Of a DNA stretch of 38,569 nucleotides, positions 10,078-17,889 are shown one piece after another (positions within the stretch are counted from its first letter, which is position 1; each line of letters starts with the position of its first letter). The stretch comes from Saprospiraceae bacterium (GTDB lineage: Bacteria > Bacteroidota > Bacteroidia > Chitinophagales > Saprospiraceae). Location: contig JALHRR010000048.1 in NCBI GenBank assembly GCA_022841345.1, positions 1-38,569 of the forward strand. Direction: 5' to 3'. Below the pieces are notes generated by a model. It worked only from the letters and a program-made list of their open reading frames with translations. It did no database searches and was not told the origin of the DNA. A program made the position numbers and the translations under genes.

Positions 10078-11481
10078 TTGTCGCTAACCAAAGCATCGAC
10101 CATATACCTTTTATCCGGCTTCATTGCAATCCTCCATTTTTGGATAGTCCGGGATATGCCTTTTTTTTGGGATTCCATTCAACTGAGCAGTAAACACGCT
10201 TCTTTTTTCTTTGAGAATCAACTACAATTTGGATTGCTTCCCGACAACATAGACAGTGGGCACCCGCCATTTGTTGGTTATTATCTCGCAATGTGCTGGG
10301 AACTATTTGGCAGGACATTGAGCGTATCTCACACTGCATTTTTACCTTTTATCTTTTGCATTCTCGCATGTTGCTTGAGATATGTACAGATACACAGCAA
10401 AGATTCACTCCTTATTTTACCCCTCAGTGTGTTTTTACTGTCAGATCCTTACTTATGGGCGCAATCTGCTATTATGTCTCCGGATATCATCCTTATGGCC
10501 GGATTCTTATTGATTTTGGTGTTTCGGAAAAATACACTCCCGGTGCTAATAGGTGCTCTGTTGCTGGCTGCTGTCAGCAGCAGAGGGGCGATGTTGTTGG
10601 CAGCTTGTATGACAGTTGAATGTATGAGAATCATTCGCCATTCGGGGTGGAATTTTCCCGCGATATTTAAATCTGTTTTACCATATTTTCCGGGAGCCCT
10701 TTTGTTTTTAATATTCAATATATGGCATTACTCGGAGAAAGGCTGGATAGGATATCATGCTGATTCACCATGGGCACCTTGTTTTGAAAGAGTGGATGTT
10801 CAGGGGTTCCTGAAGAATATACTCATCCTGGGTTGGAGAATGGCGGATTTTGGAAGAATTGTCCTGTTAGGTTTTGTTCTTATTTCTGGTGTTTATTTTG
10901 GAAAAAAATGGAGGATTTCACAGCAGGAATTGTTGATATTCCTGGGGATAATGTGTATTTTCCTGTTGCCCAGTTTCCTTATTTATGCCGGCTTAAATGC
11001 ACACCGGTACGTATGGCCTATCATGATGATATTCAATTTTATGGCAGTAAAGACGCTGCTTGATTTCTCCGGTTACAAACAAATTCTTTGGGCTTCAATA
11101 GGAATGATTGCAGTAAATGTTAGTGCTCATTTATGGGTTTATCCGGATAGAATCTCCCAGGGTTGGGATGTTACACTTGCGCATGTTCCATATCAAAAAC
11201 TGGTTGATAATTGTGTTAAGCATGCTGAGGATGCCGGAATTAATAGGGAAAGCATTGGCACTGCATTTCCTGCAATTAACAGCGAATACCATATTTGGTT
11301 GGGAGATGATACCAGGACCATGAAATCCAGAAGTCCGGATACTGATGCTTACATCCTGTATTCCAATGTGATGAATGACTTTAGTGATGAAGAGCTGGAT
11401 AGATTAAAGTCAGATTTCGAAGCAATTTATTACACAGAGCGGAATAGAATTAAGGTTATTTTATACAAAAGAACAGAATGA
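10078..11481 (+). CDS. glycosyltransferase family 39-like integral membrane protein
   Basis: A 467-residue multi-pass protein of the PMT/ArnT (GT-C) type, which moves sugars from lipid-linked donors on the outer face of the inner membrane. The first helix (residues 9-24) is followed by FFWD with Asp32 in the position of the catalytic loop aspartate, then DSGHPP (Asp59, His62, Pro63, Pro64), typical of the family. About ten hydrophobic segments follow, then a soluble C-terminal part of roughly 100 residues. The start is TTG 10078, because an in-frame TGA lies at 10060-10062 and the first ATG (Met27) would cut the first helix. The last four bases overlap the start of the RNA methyltransferase gene (ATGA), so the two are translationally coupled. 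Acceptor and donor are unknown. Confidence 0.75.
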   Translation: MSLTKASTIYLLSGFIAILHFWIVRDMPFFWDSIQLSSKHASFFFENQLQFGLLPDNIDSGHPPFVGYYLAMCWELFGRTLSVSHTAFLPFIFCILACCLRYVQIHSKDSLLILPLSVFLLSDPYLWAQSAIMSPDIILMAGFLLILVFRKNTLPVLIGALLLAAVSSRGAMLLAACMTVECMRIIRHSGWNFPAIFKSVLPYFPGALLFLIFNIWHYSEKGWIGYHADSPWAPCFERVDVQGFLKNILILGWRMADFGRIVLLGFVLISGVYFGKKWRISQQELLIFLGIMCIFLLPSFLIYAGLNAHRYVWPIMMIFNFMAVKTLLDFSGYKQILWASIGMIAVNVSAHLWVYPDRISQGWDVTLAHVPYQKLVDNCVKHAEDAGINRESIGTAFPAINSEYHIWLGDDTRTMKSRSPDTDAYILYSNVMNDFSDEELDRLKSDFEAIYYTERNRIKVILYKRTE

Positions 11482-12017
11482 TTAATAAACTTTCCATGTC
11501 AGAACTACAGCGGCTGGAACCTGAGGATTTCCTGAATTCTGAGAAATTTCCCTTTGTTTTGGTATTGGATAATATCAGATCAGCTTTGAATGTAGGATCG
11601 GTATTCCGCACTGCCGATGCATTTGCAGCTGAAGGATTGATCTTATGTGGATTCACGGCAACTCCACCTCATAAAGAAATATTAAAGACCTCGCTTGGTG
11701 CATCTTCTACTGTTGCCTGGAAGCATTTTCAGGATACACCGGAGGCAATACAATATCTGAAAGGAGAGGGGTACACTATTGTTTGTCTGGAGCAGACAGA
11801 TCAGTCAATACCTTTACAATCTTTCAGTGCTATAAAAGACAGTAAGTATGCATTTGTACTGGGTAATGAAGTAGAAGGTGTGAGTGATGTATTCCTGGAG
11901 CATTCAGATATGGCTATTGAAATCCCGCAATTCGGAACGAAGCATTCCATTAATGTGGCAGTGTGTGCTGGTATTATTGGCTGGCATTTTATAAGTCAGA
12001 GAGGCTTTAGATTATAA
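11478..12017 (+). CDS. SpoU/TrmH-type RNA 2'-O-methyltransferase
   Basis: A 179-residue SPOUT-fold methyltransferase that puts a methyl group from S-adenosylmethionine on the ribose of tRNA or rRNA. The three knot motifs are present: NVGSVFRTA with Asn38 and Arg44, GNEVEGV (residues 129-135), and IPQFGTKHSINV with Pro150, Ser157 and Asn159. It is short, with no N-terminal RNA-binding extension, like TrmH or TrmL. The exact target base cannot be told from sequence. It starts inside the end of the GT39-like gene with an ATGA overlap; this pairing does not suggest a shared function. Confidence 0.9.
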   Translation: MINKLSMSELQRLEPEDFLNSEKFPFVLVLDNIRSALNVGSVFRTADAFAAEGLILCGFTATPPHKEILKTSLGASSTVAWKHFQDTPEAIQYLKGEGYTIVCLEQTDQSIPLQSFSAIKDSKYAFVLGNEVEGVSDVFLEHSDMAIEIPQFGTKHSINVAVCAGIIGWHFISQRGFRL

Positions 12018-12294
12018 GATTTCCTTTAATGAGATAAATGTGGCCATAATTTTATGGGGATGGATTCTAAATACAATATAGGTCATGGAAATACCAGAAG
12101 ATAATTCTCTCAAAAATTAACACTGGACGCTTAAAAGACAAAGCCGATGTGGAAGTTCTTCAAAAATTGACGCAATACAAAAAAGACATAAGTTAAATAT
12201 AAAGGCCAATTGCTAAAGTGATATTTTACAAAATCTGTTGATTCTATTTACTCTACACTTATTCACGCTGTTGTATATATCTGATTTTGAAAAA
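12018..12294. other. intergenic region with a possible gene remnant
   Basis: A 277-base gap between the methyltransferase gene and the end of a convergent small secreted protein. Apart from the reading-frame remnant at 12071-12196 I see nothing in it: no terminator hairpin with a T-run. Confidence 0.4.
12071..12196 (+). pseudogene. C-terminal remnant resembling a nucleotidyltransferase of toxin-antitoxin type
   Basis: An open frame of 41 codons with no start codon that ends in TAA at 12194-12196. It encodes a segment like TGRLKDKADVEVLQKL preceded by KIILSKIN. The pattern of a Thr-Gly-Arg-x-Lys-Asp-x-Ala-Asp-Val-Glu tail is what I know from the C-terminus of DUF6036/AbiEii-like nucleotidyltransferases. 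The upstream part of such a gene is absent, and there is a TAA at 12068-12070. Read as the decayed end of a lost gene; a chance match cannot be excluded. Confidence 0.4.
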
Positions 12295-12684
12295 TTATTC
12301 CAGCTTTTGCAAAACTAATTCAAACGCATTTAATTGTTTCAAAAAATATGCGTGATGGTATGAATAACCATTACTGGAATATGAAACTTCAATAATTGAA
12401 TCTTCACTAATTTTCCACTTGCCTTCAACTACTTCATAAGTTTGTTGAATGCTTTCCGGATATACACTTACACCGCGGGAAACAGCTAATGTTCCATCCT
12501 TTCTAAATGTAAAACCGTAATAATTACCAATTTCCTTCGATGACTTGTAAGTTGAAATGTAGCCACCCTTATCATATTTTAATTGCATCAAACTCCAGGA
12601 TTGGTATAGAAAGGACAGATCCTGGCTTGTGTGCCTAAATCCGAAGCATAATGTGCAGCAAAGTAAAATGCTCAGGTATTTCAT
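12295..12684 (-). CDS. small secreted protein of unknown function, lipocalin-like pattern
   Basis: A 129-residue protein with an N-terminal signal segment (about residues 1-17, hydrophobic, two Cys). The mature part has a Trp near its start (SWSLMQLKYDKGGY), a YYGFTFRKDGTLAV strand-turn and a GKWKISEDSIIEVSY strand. This spacing of W, F-DG and GKW is what small lipocalin-like Bacteroidota proteins show, but no family is certain. A TAACTTTA box at 12697-12704 lies 12 bases before the ATG. Confidence 0.6.
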   Translation of the reverse strand: MKYLSILLCCTLCFGFRHTSQDLSFLYQSWSLMQLKYDKGGYISTYKSSKEIGNYYGFTFRKDGTLAVSRGVSVYPESIQQTYEVVEGKWKISEDSIIEVSYSSNGYSYHHAYFLKQLNAFELVLQKLE

Positions 12685-12696
12685 TGATGTCGTTTT

Positions 12697-12704
12697 TAAA
12701 GTTA
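12697..12704 (-). promoter_or_regulatory. candidate -7 box for the small secreted protein gene
   Basis: TAACTTTA on the minus strand, one mismatch to TAnnTTTG, just upstream of ATG 12684. No convincing -33 element. Confidence 0.3.
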
Positions 12705-12837
12705 CTTAAAAACATCTAAAATATTAACTATTTGCCTGTTTTTCGATACATAAGAGCTTAATTTTCAACTCTTTTTCAACTTTCTATCTTTTCCCTATTC
12801 GCGAGGTGCCGCTTCGCTCTACTACGCGATCCTTCGG

Positions 12838-12906
12838 ATTCCTTTTTCCTTGTATCTTTTTCCTTTTTCCTTTTCCCTTTTTCCTTTTTCCTTTTCCCTT
12901 TTTCCT
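12838..12906. repeat. low-complexity C-T / G-A repeat tract
   Basis: About 70 bases made of units such as CCTTTTT and CCTTTTCCC on the plus strand (a polypurine run on the other strand). It touches the stop codon of the outer-membrane protein gene and lies upstream of the small secreted protein gene. Just before it is a GC-rich patch (12800-12837). Confidence 0.8.
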
Positions 12907-13573
12907 AAAACCTAAACCCCACCCTCAATCCCGCCTGCACAGAAGTCATAGTACTTTTTTCTCTTGCACTTTCTGTTTCAATCTGCAAAGAAGAGGCTAA
13001 TCCTTCCCAATGCGGCGTAATATGATACAGATAAGATACATAAGGAGTCAATGTAATCAGATCAATTATTCCTATATCAATTCCTGCGCCCAGCCCTGCC
13101 TGAAATATAATTTGTGAACTCCCGTCAGGAAAAGGTATGGATGAAGGGTAATTTTGCATAGCTGCGCCTGCAACAGCCATCAGGAAGAAACCTTTACTAA
13201 ACCAGGGAGATTGATTGGAGAATGTGGGACATTTGCAATCTGCTTCAAAATCCAGGACATAGAAGTGAGTATTTACTCTTGCATAATAGCTGGAATATGT
13301 CAGATTTTGTGAAGACTGCTTAAAGGCTGTATGCGTGGTGTATCCGATTTCAGGAAAAAATTCTACTCTATAGTTTTCAAGCCGAAACCAATAATCCAAA
13401 CCCACTCCAAATACTGAAGAAGAGTAAGCTGGATCATTAGGTGACATATCTGCCAGTGCTTCCCAGGAACGCGCATTTAAAGACTGATGATGTAATCGGA
13501 TACCAATTTGTGCTGATAATTTACCAGCACCTATGAGCAAGATCGTTAGCAGCAACTTGTTGATATAGTTCAT
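12905..13573 (-). CDS. outer-membrane beta-barrel protein
   Basis: A 222-residue protein with a signal peptide ending LSAQ (about residues 1-22) and a barrel-like mature part: alternating strands such as SSVFGVGLDYWFRLENYRV and FFPEIGYTTHTAF, and a C-terminal strand ending AGLRVGFRF with a final Phe, which fits BamA-dependent insertion. It has a CKC pair in the middle. I do not recognise a specific family and no ligand is evident. A C-T repeat tract directly follows its stop codon, which is not a normal terminator. Confidence 0.72.
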   Translation of the reverse strand: MNYINKLLLTILLIGAGKLSAQIGIRLHHQSLNARSWEALADMSPNDPAYSSSVFGVGLDYWFRLENYRVEFFPEIGYTTHTAFKQSSQNLTYSSYYARVNTHFYVLDFEADCKCPTFSNQSPWFSKGFFLMAVAGAAMQNYPSSIPFPDGSSQIIFQAGLGAGIDIGIIDLITLTPYVSYLYHITPHWEGLASSLQIETESAREKSTMTSVQAGLRVGFRF

Positions 13574-13792
13574 TTTCTACCAGTGGTTTATACTTCTTTA
13601 TCTAATTATATTATAGAACGCAATTTAACATTTAATAGACATCATTTCAATCCTGATTGTTTTCAATTTATGTAATCGATTGTTCATGGTATCTGGTAAC
13701 TATTTCTATATCAAACATTTGCATTCATGAACCTTCCGGAGTTAATTCATTTAATTTCTGTACATTTCCATGATTCAAAGATCTTTTTTGAT

Positions 13793-13824
13793 ATATTGAA
13801 ACTTGATTGCGCAAGTTTCAATAT
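13793..13824. repeat. perfect 13-base inverted repeat
   Basis: ATATTGAAACTTG (13793-13805), loop ATTGCG, then CAAGTTTCAATAT (13812-13824). There is no T-run on either side, so it is not a standard terminator. It lies about 65 bases before the rimO -7 box and could be an operator. Confidence 0.8.
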
Positions 13825-13888
13825 TCATATTGAAAAGCATTCCAACGCCTGTAACAACAATTAAAATAGTTTTTCCATCAGCTCACTG

Positions 13889-13896
13889 TATCTTTG
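13889..13896 (+). promoter_or_regulatory. rimO -7 promoter box (TATCTTTG)
   Basis: TATCTTTG followed by CAGC, a perfect TAnnTTTG match, 17 bases before the TTG start at 13914. The -33 element is weak (T-rich at about 13870). It supports the TTG start of rimO with a very short leader. Confidence 0.6.
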
Positions 13897-13913
13897 CAGC
13901 AAAATTATAGTAC

Positions 13914-15230
13914 TTGAAGACTAAAACACAAAACAATTTTAAAGTGAATGTGGTCACTTTAGGTTGTTCCAAAAATCTTGTGGATAGTGAGAATCTCATC
14001 ACTCAACTGGCTCACAATGAAATAAATGTGACACATATTGATGGTGAAACTGATGCTGATGTAATCATTGTTAATACTTGTGGCTTTATAGATCTGGCTA
14101 AAGAAGAATCTATCAATACCATCCTGCATTATGCGGACAAAAAGAACTCCGGAGAAATAGAGCGCTTATTTGTCACTGGATGCCTGTCTCAGCGCTACAA
14201 AGATCAGCTGGAAGAAGAGATTCCGGAAGTTGACGGATATTTTGGCACCATGGATATGCCGGCTTTGCTGGCCAGATTTGAAGCAGATTACAGGCATGAA
14301 CTGATAGGAGAGCGGATGATAACTACTCCTCAACATTTTGCTTATTTGAAAATTTCCGAAGGTTGTAACCGTACTTGTTCATTTTGTGCTATTCCGCTGA
14401 TGCGTGGCCCTCATGTTTCCAGAACAATGGAATCACTAGTTCAGGAAGCCAAATTTTTAGCGGCACAGGGAGTCAGAGAATTAATCCTTATTGCTCAGGA
14501 ATTGACATACTATGGTCTTGATCTATATAAAAAAAGAGCACTTCCTGAATTGATGGATGCTTTGAATGAAGTGGACGGTATTCAATGGATCAGACTGCAC
14601 TATGCTTATCCGAGCAAATTTCCACTTGAGATTTTCGACGCTATCAAGCGAAATGATAAAATATGCAACTACCTGGATATGCCATTGCAGCACGCTTCCA
14701 ATAACATGCTCAAAGCTATGCGTCGTCAGACAACCCGTGAATATCAGGCAGAGTTAATTAACACTGCAAGAGCTATCGTGCCGGACATTGCCATTCGCAC
14801 AACTATGCTGGTAGGATTTCCCGGTGAGTCTGAGGAAGACTTCAATGATATGTGTGATTTTGTAAGAGAAATGCGATTTGAGAGATTAGGTGTTTTCCAG
14901 TATTCTCATGAAGAAAGTACTTATGGATATGAAATGGAAGATGATGTTCCGGCAGAAACCAAAGAGTACAGGGCTAATACATTGATGGAAATTCAAAGAA
15001 CCATTTCGTTGGAAAAGAATCAGGAGAAAATCGGAAAAACGCTGAAGATTCTGATTGACCGAAAGGAAGGAGAATATTTTGTGGGCCGCTCAGAATATGA
15101 TTCTCCTGAAGTGGACAATGAGGTATTTGTCAATTGTGAAACCCATTATTTGAGAACCGGAGATTTTATAATGGCTACTATCACGGATGCGACAGAATAT
15201 GATTTGTATGCAGCGTTAGCAGACATGTGA
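13914..15230 (+). CDS. rimO: ribosomal protein uS12 methylthiotransferase RimO
   Basis: Radical-SAM enzyme that adds a methylthio group to an aspartate of ribosomal protein uS12 (S12). 438 residues, normal for RimO. The N-terminal domain has the three ligands of the auxiliary Fe-S cluster: Cys18 (LGCSKN), Cys56 (NTCGF) and Cys90 (TGCLS). The radical-SAM cluster is the CX3CX2C at Cys151, Cys155 and Cys158 (GCNRTCSFCAIP). A TRAM domain closes the protein from about residue 370. LGCSKN and the GPHVSR segment are typical of RimO rather than MiaB. TTG 13914 is chosen because a TAG lies just upstream in frame and a good -7 box precedes it. Confidence 0.95.
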   Translation: MKTKTQNNFKVNVVTLGCSKNLVDSENLITQLAHNEINVTHIDGETDADVIIVNTCGFIDLAKEESINTILHYADKKNSGEIERLFVTGCLSQRYKDQLEEEIPEVDGYFGTMDMPALLARFEADYRHELIGERMITTPQHFAYLKISEGCNRTCSFCAIPLMRGPHVSRTMESLVQEAKFLAAQGVRELILIAQELTYYGLDLYKKRALPELMDALNEVDGIQWIRLHYAYPSKFPLEIFDAIKRNDKICNYLDMPLQHASNNMLKAMRRQTTREYQAELINTARAIVPDIAIRTTMLVGFPGESEEDFNDMCDFVREMRFERLGVFQYSHEESTYGYEMEDDVPAETKEYRANTLMEIQRTISLEKNQEKIGKTLKILIDRKEGEYFVGRSEYDSPEVDNEVFVNCETHYLRTGDFIMATITDATEYDLYAALADM

Positions 15231-15298
15231 TTGTATCATTAAGAGTAATATAAATTCTAATCTTTTTGACCTTTTCGCTGTTTAGTCCAAAACTTAGT

Positions 15299-15766
15299 AT
15301 GCAAGGCATTTTTGCGAGATATTTCAATCCTTCACCTTCGCCCCCAATCCAGGCGATCACGATCTACGTATCTTTCATTATTGTTGTTTTATTGAGTACT
15401 TTATTGGGATATACAGGACTGATCTCAGCCGGGCAAAAGTTCCCGTGGGTATTGGCAGGTTCCTTTATTTTACTCTTTAGCATGTTCAATTCTGTATTGT
15501 TTTTATCTGCTGCATCGCCTGCGATATATTACAGGAATTCGATTTATAGTTTTGCAGGGCTGGCAGTGCTGTCAGGATTAAGTGCATATCTTATTTCAGG
15601 TTTGAGCTTAAATGAAGCAGGAAGTTTTAAATGGATATTTTTAGTACTGACGGTGGGATATATTGTTTTTCTGTCCATTGTTGGCGCCATGAAATTTATT
15701 ATGGAACTGGCTAAACAGAAAGATACAAGGAATTTTGAAGGGAGGAGGCATCGGTTGAAGCGATAA
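15299..15766 (+). CDS. small integral membrane protein
   Basis: A 155-residue protein from ATG 15299, with four predicted membrane helices (about residues 18-40, 48-70, 80-102 and 112-135) and a basic C-terminal tail (RRHRLKR). No family recognised. A TTG at 15266 would add 11 residues, but it lies in a T-rich stretch that looks like the promoter -7 region (15258-15268), so the ATG is preferred. It lies about 70 bases after rimO on the same strand, and may share its transcript. Confidence 0.65.
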   Translation: MQGIFARYFNPSPSPPIQAITIYVSFIIVVLLSTLLGYTGLISAGQKFPWVLAGSFILLFSMFNSVLFLSAASPAIYYRNSIYSFAGLAVLSGLSAYLISGLSLNEAGSFKWIFLVLTVGYIVFLSIVGAMKFIMELAKQKDTRNFEGRRHRLKR

Positions 15767-15866
15767 CAGCCAGCTGAGCAAGCAAACAGCCTCGTTAAAG
15801 CGTTAAAACGTTTAAGCGTTGAATCGTAAACAGCCGCTTGAGCAGCCGAACAGCCTCGTTAAAGCG
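15765..15866. repeat. two-copy imperfect direct repeat, period 64
   Basis: AACAGCCTCGTTAAAGCG occurs at 15785-15802 and again at 15849-15866, 18 bases identical. The 20 bases before each copy (AACAGCC...TGAGCA) are also similar. Between them is an AT-rich near-palindrome GCGTTAAAACGTTTAAGCG. Confidence 0.8.
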
Positions 15867-16130
15867 AAAACAGACAGAGAAAGAGCCATTTACCAATGAC
15901 TATTTACGATTTGAAAGACAAGTAATCAATCGGAAGAAGGCATAAAGATGTAGTGTATTTGACCTGTCAGTTAGTATTTTTCACTAGCTGTTAGCTCCGA
16001 AATTAATTGCTTGAGAAGCAGTCAATAAATTTCGGAGATGTCACCCGTTCTAAGAATAAAGCCCGTTAAAAAAACTTGACCTGCAAGCTGAAATCAAGAT
16101 TGATTTATTGAATATATATAAACACAGAAC
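15767..16130. other. repeat-rich intergenic region upstream of msrB
   Basis: 364 bases without a gene. It holds a two-copy direct repeat (15765-15866), a 15-base hairpin (15995-16037) and one copy of a GATGTCACC element (16037-16045), the reverse complement of an element repeated at 30969-31062. The stretch TTGACC at 16076-16081 with TATATAA near 16117 could hold the msrB promoter, but it is not of the usual type. Confidence 0.55.
15995..16037. repeat. 15-base inverted repeat with one mismatch
   Basis: CTCCGAAATTAATTG (15995-16009) against CAATAAATTTCGGAG (16023-16037), 13-base loop, one mismatch. No T-run follows on either strand, so it is not a standard terminator. Confidence 0.75.
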
Positions 16131-16637
16131 ATGAAAAATATAATAAATGTAGTAATGCTTTTTTCACTGATGATCATGACAAATATGGCATGTGCACAAA
16201 AAGAGAAATCAAGTTCGGCAACAGTCTCCAGTAAAACTGCTGTAGCAGGCAAAGTGAATCTCTCAGATACTGAATGGAAAAAGAAACTGAATTCGCAGGA
16301 ATATGATGTACTTAGAAAGAAAGGTACTGAAAGAGCCTTCAGTGGAAAATACGACAAGCATAAGGCAAAAGGAGTTTATTGTTGTGCCGGTTGTGGCCAG
16401 GAACTCTTCGCATCAGAGACAAAATTCGACAGCGGGACAGGCTGGCCCAGTTTCTTCAAACCGATCAATAAAACTGCTGTTGCTGAAGAGTCTGACACAG
16501 AGTATGGAATGGTCAGAACCGAAGTTCTTTGTTCCCGTTGTGATGGCCATTTGGGTCATGTTTTCGATGATGGACCAAAGCCGACCGGACTTAGATATTG
16601 TATTAATTCAGTATCGCTAAGTTTTAAGCCGCAGTAG
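16131..16637 (+). CDS. msrB: peptide-methionine (R)-S-oxide reductase, exported
   Basis: Reduces the R form of methionine sulfoxide in proteins. The MsrB fold begins near residue 44 (SDTEWKKKL). Zinc ligands are present as C85xxC88 and C134xxC137, and the catalytic Cys157 is in [14 protein letters not shown] and [10 protein letters not shown] are also there, so it looks active. At 168 residues it is longer than cytosolic forms because of an N-terminal signal segment (residues 1-22, ending NMACAQ). That end fits signal peptidase I; Cys21 could also be lipidated, but the lipobox is poor. So the enzyme likely works in the periplasm. A strong terminator follows it. Confidence 0.93.
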   Translation: MKNIINVVMLFSLMIMTNMACAQKEKSSSATVSSKTAVAGKVNLSDTEWKKKLNSQEYDVLRKKGTERAFSGKYDKHKAKGVYCCAGCGQELFASETKFDSGTGWPSFFKPINKTAVAEESDTEYGMVRTEVLCSRCDGHLGHVFDDGPKPTGLRYCINSVSLSFKPQ

Positions 16638-16660
16638 ATATTCGACCTAATTCAATTTTA

Positions 16661-16701
16661 AATGTCAAAATGGGTGAATTCCTGTTTTGACATTTTTTTT
16701 T
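16661..16701 (+). terminator. Rho-independent terminator of msrB
   Basis: AATGTCAAAA (16661-16670) pairs perfectly with TTTTGACATT (16685-16694), with a 14-base loop, and runs into a nine-base T tract (16693-16701). It starts 24 bases after the msrB stop codon. Confidence 0.9.
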
Positions 16702-16804
16702 ACTTAAACAGCGTAATAGTGCTTACTACCGTAATTCGACTTTAATTGCTACTCAATGAAATCTTCAAATGTCTGAAACTAACACATTTCAACAGAGACT
16801 AAAA

Positions 16805-17455
16805 ATGCTGATTTTTTGCTCATTCGTTCTTTCAATCTTCAGTTGCAGTAAAACTGTGTATTCGCATCAGGATGATAAAGGTGAATCAAATTTTATAGTC
16901 TATTCAACTACTTATAAATACAAAGAGAAAACTAAACATTCAAGATTTAATACCTGGGGCAAGTATGTAGTAAAAGGTGACAGCATTTCATTTTTAATAT
17001 TTAATTCAAAGAAAATTCCTTACACTTATTTTTCAGACAAGTATATTAAATTCAGGAGTAACAAAAACTCTGAAAATATGGTAATTAAAGTTCGGGACAA
17101 GTCTGAAGAGCCTCTCATATTTGCCAATGTTATATTAATGGACAGTTTACGAAGAATAATTTCCAATGCTCAAACAGATATAGATGGGAATGCTTATTTC
17201 AGAAAGTCTCCCGATCTATTTTATATTGATATAGTGTATTCCGGTTACTCAAAATTTAAGTTAAGATATCAGAGTATAATAGGTCATGATATTCAGATTG
17301 TAATGGAAGAGAATGAAGTAAATGATGGGCGAACTGATTCTAACCTTACTTTCCAAATCGCCACAGCGTTGAGCTATAAATTGATAGATAATTCAAAACA
17401 AAAAAGTCTGGAAAGAGATGGTGTAGTATATTATAATAAGATAAAGAATGATTGA
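16805..17455 (+). CDS. lipoprotein with carboxypeptidase-regulatory-like domain
   Basis: A 216-residue protein from ATG 16805, where a lipoprotein signal begins (MLIFCSFVLSIFSC, lipidated Cys at 14). A longer start at 16769 would put 12 polar residues before the signal and is less likely. The middle (about residues 85-165) has the pattern of a carboxypeptidase-D regulatory-like domain: EEPLIFANVILMDS, DIDGNAYF and IDIVYSGY. The function is unknown. It stands alone between the msrB terminator and a long gap. Confidence 0.65.
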   Translation: MLIFCSFVLSIFSCSKTVYSHQDDKGESNFIVYSTTYKYKEKTKHSRFNTWGKYVVKGDSISFLIFNSKKIPYTYFSDKYIKFRSNKNSENMVIKVRDKSEEPLIFANVILMDSLRRIISNAQTDIDGNAYFRKSPDLFYIDIVYSGYSKFKLRYQSIIGHDIQIVMEENEVNDGRTDSNLTFQIATALSYKLIDNSKQKSLERDGVVYYNKIKND

Positions 17456-17889
17456 GTCAATTTACTTAACCGTTTTCATGTTACCCTTACTTATGCCAGA
17501 CTTTCAAATGACATCAATGTCAATCTGAAGGACATTGCTTTAGTCCTTTCGATTTTAATGAATCAAAGATTGCAATGGGATAAAATCGTATGTGGATAAC
17601 ACATCTAATCTTCAATCCGGAGAATAATATTTCGCACTTTTTTAAAAAATTCAGATTTCTGTCGATGAATAAATGCAGCTCATCCGATATTTCCATTTTT
17701 TTCAAAGACGGTGTAACTGTTTGACCCTCAGCTGCATCTTTGGGGATAATTGACAAAAATTATTTTTAAAATTTTCTGGTAACAAGCAAACTACAATAAA
17801 AATATTTTCGTCAGGGTTACTGTTGCTCTAACAAACAATGAAAACTATTTAACTCACTATTTAACAAACCCTTATAGGAACCCTACCCT
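17456..17889. other. intergenic region upstream of the DUF4062-STAND gene
   Basis: 434 bases. There is a weak inverted repeat (CAATGTC at 17515-17521, GACATTG at 17531-17537) which may act as a poor terminator for the lipoprotein gene. A 78-codon minus-strand frame (17520-17756) has no recognisable product or promoter and is not called. No clear TAnnTTTG promoter before 17890 was found. Confidence 0.5.

Larger units (their letters stand above)
13574..13913. other. intergenic region upstream of rimO
   Basis: 340 bases between the divergent outer-membrane protein gene and rimO. It holds a perfect 13-base inverted repeat (13793-13824) and the rimO -7 box (13889-13896), each listed separately. 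No further gene was seen. Confidence 0.6.

Noticed and set aside
15785-15866. CRISPR-like array in the 64-base-period repeat
   Set aside because: Only two copies and no cas genes; the intervening bases are partly repeated too.
16010-16022. Hairpin at 15995-16037 as a terminator for the membrane protein gene
   Set aside because: No T-run follows it on either strand.
17520-17756. 78-codon minus-strand frame in the gap before the DUF4062-STAND gene
   Set aside because: No promoter, no signal and no recognisable family; not supported.
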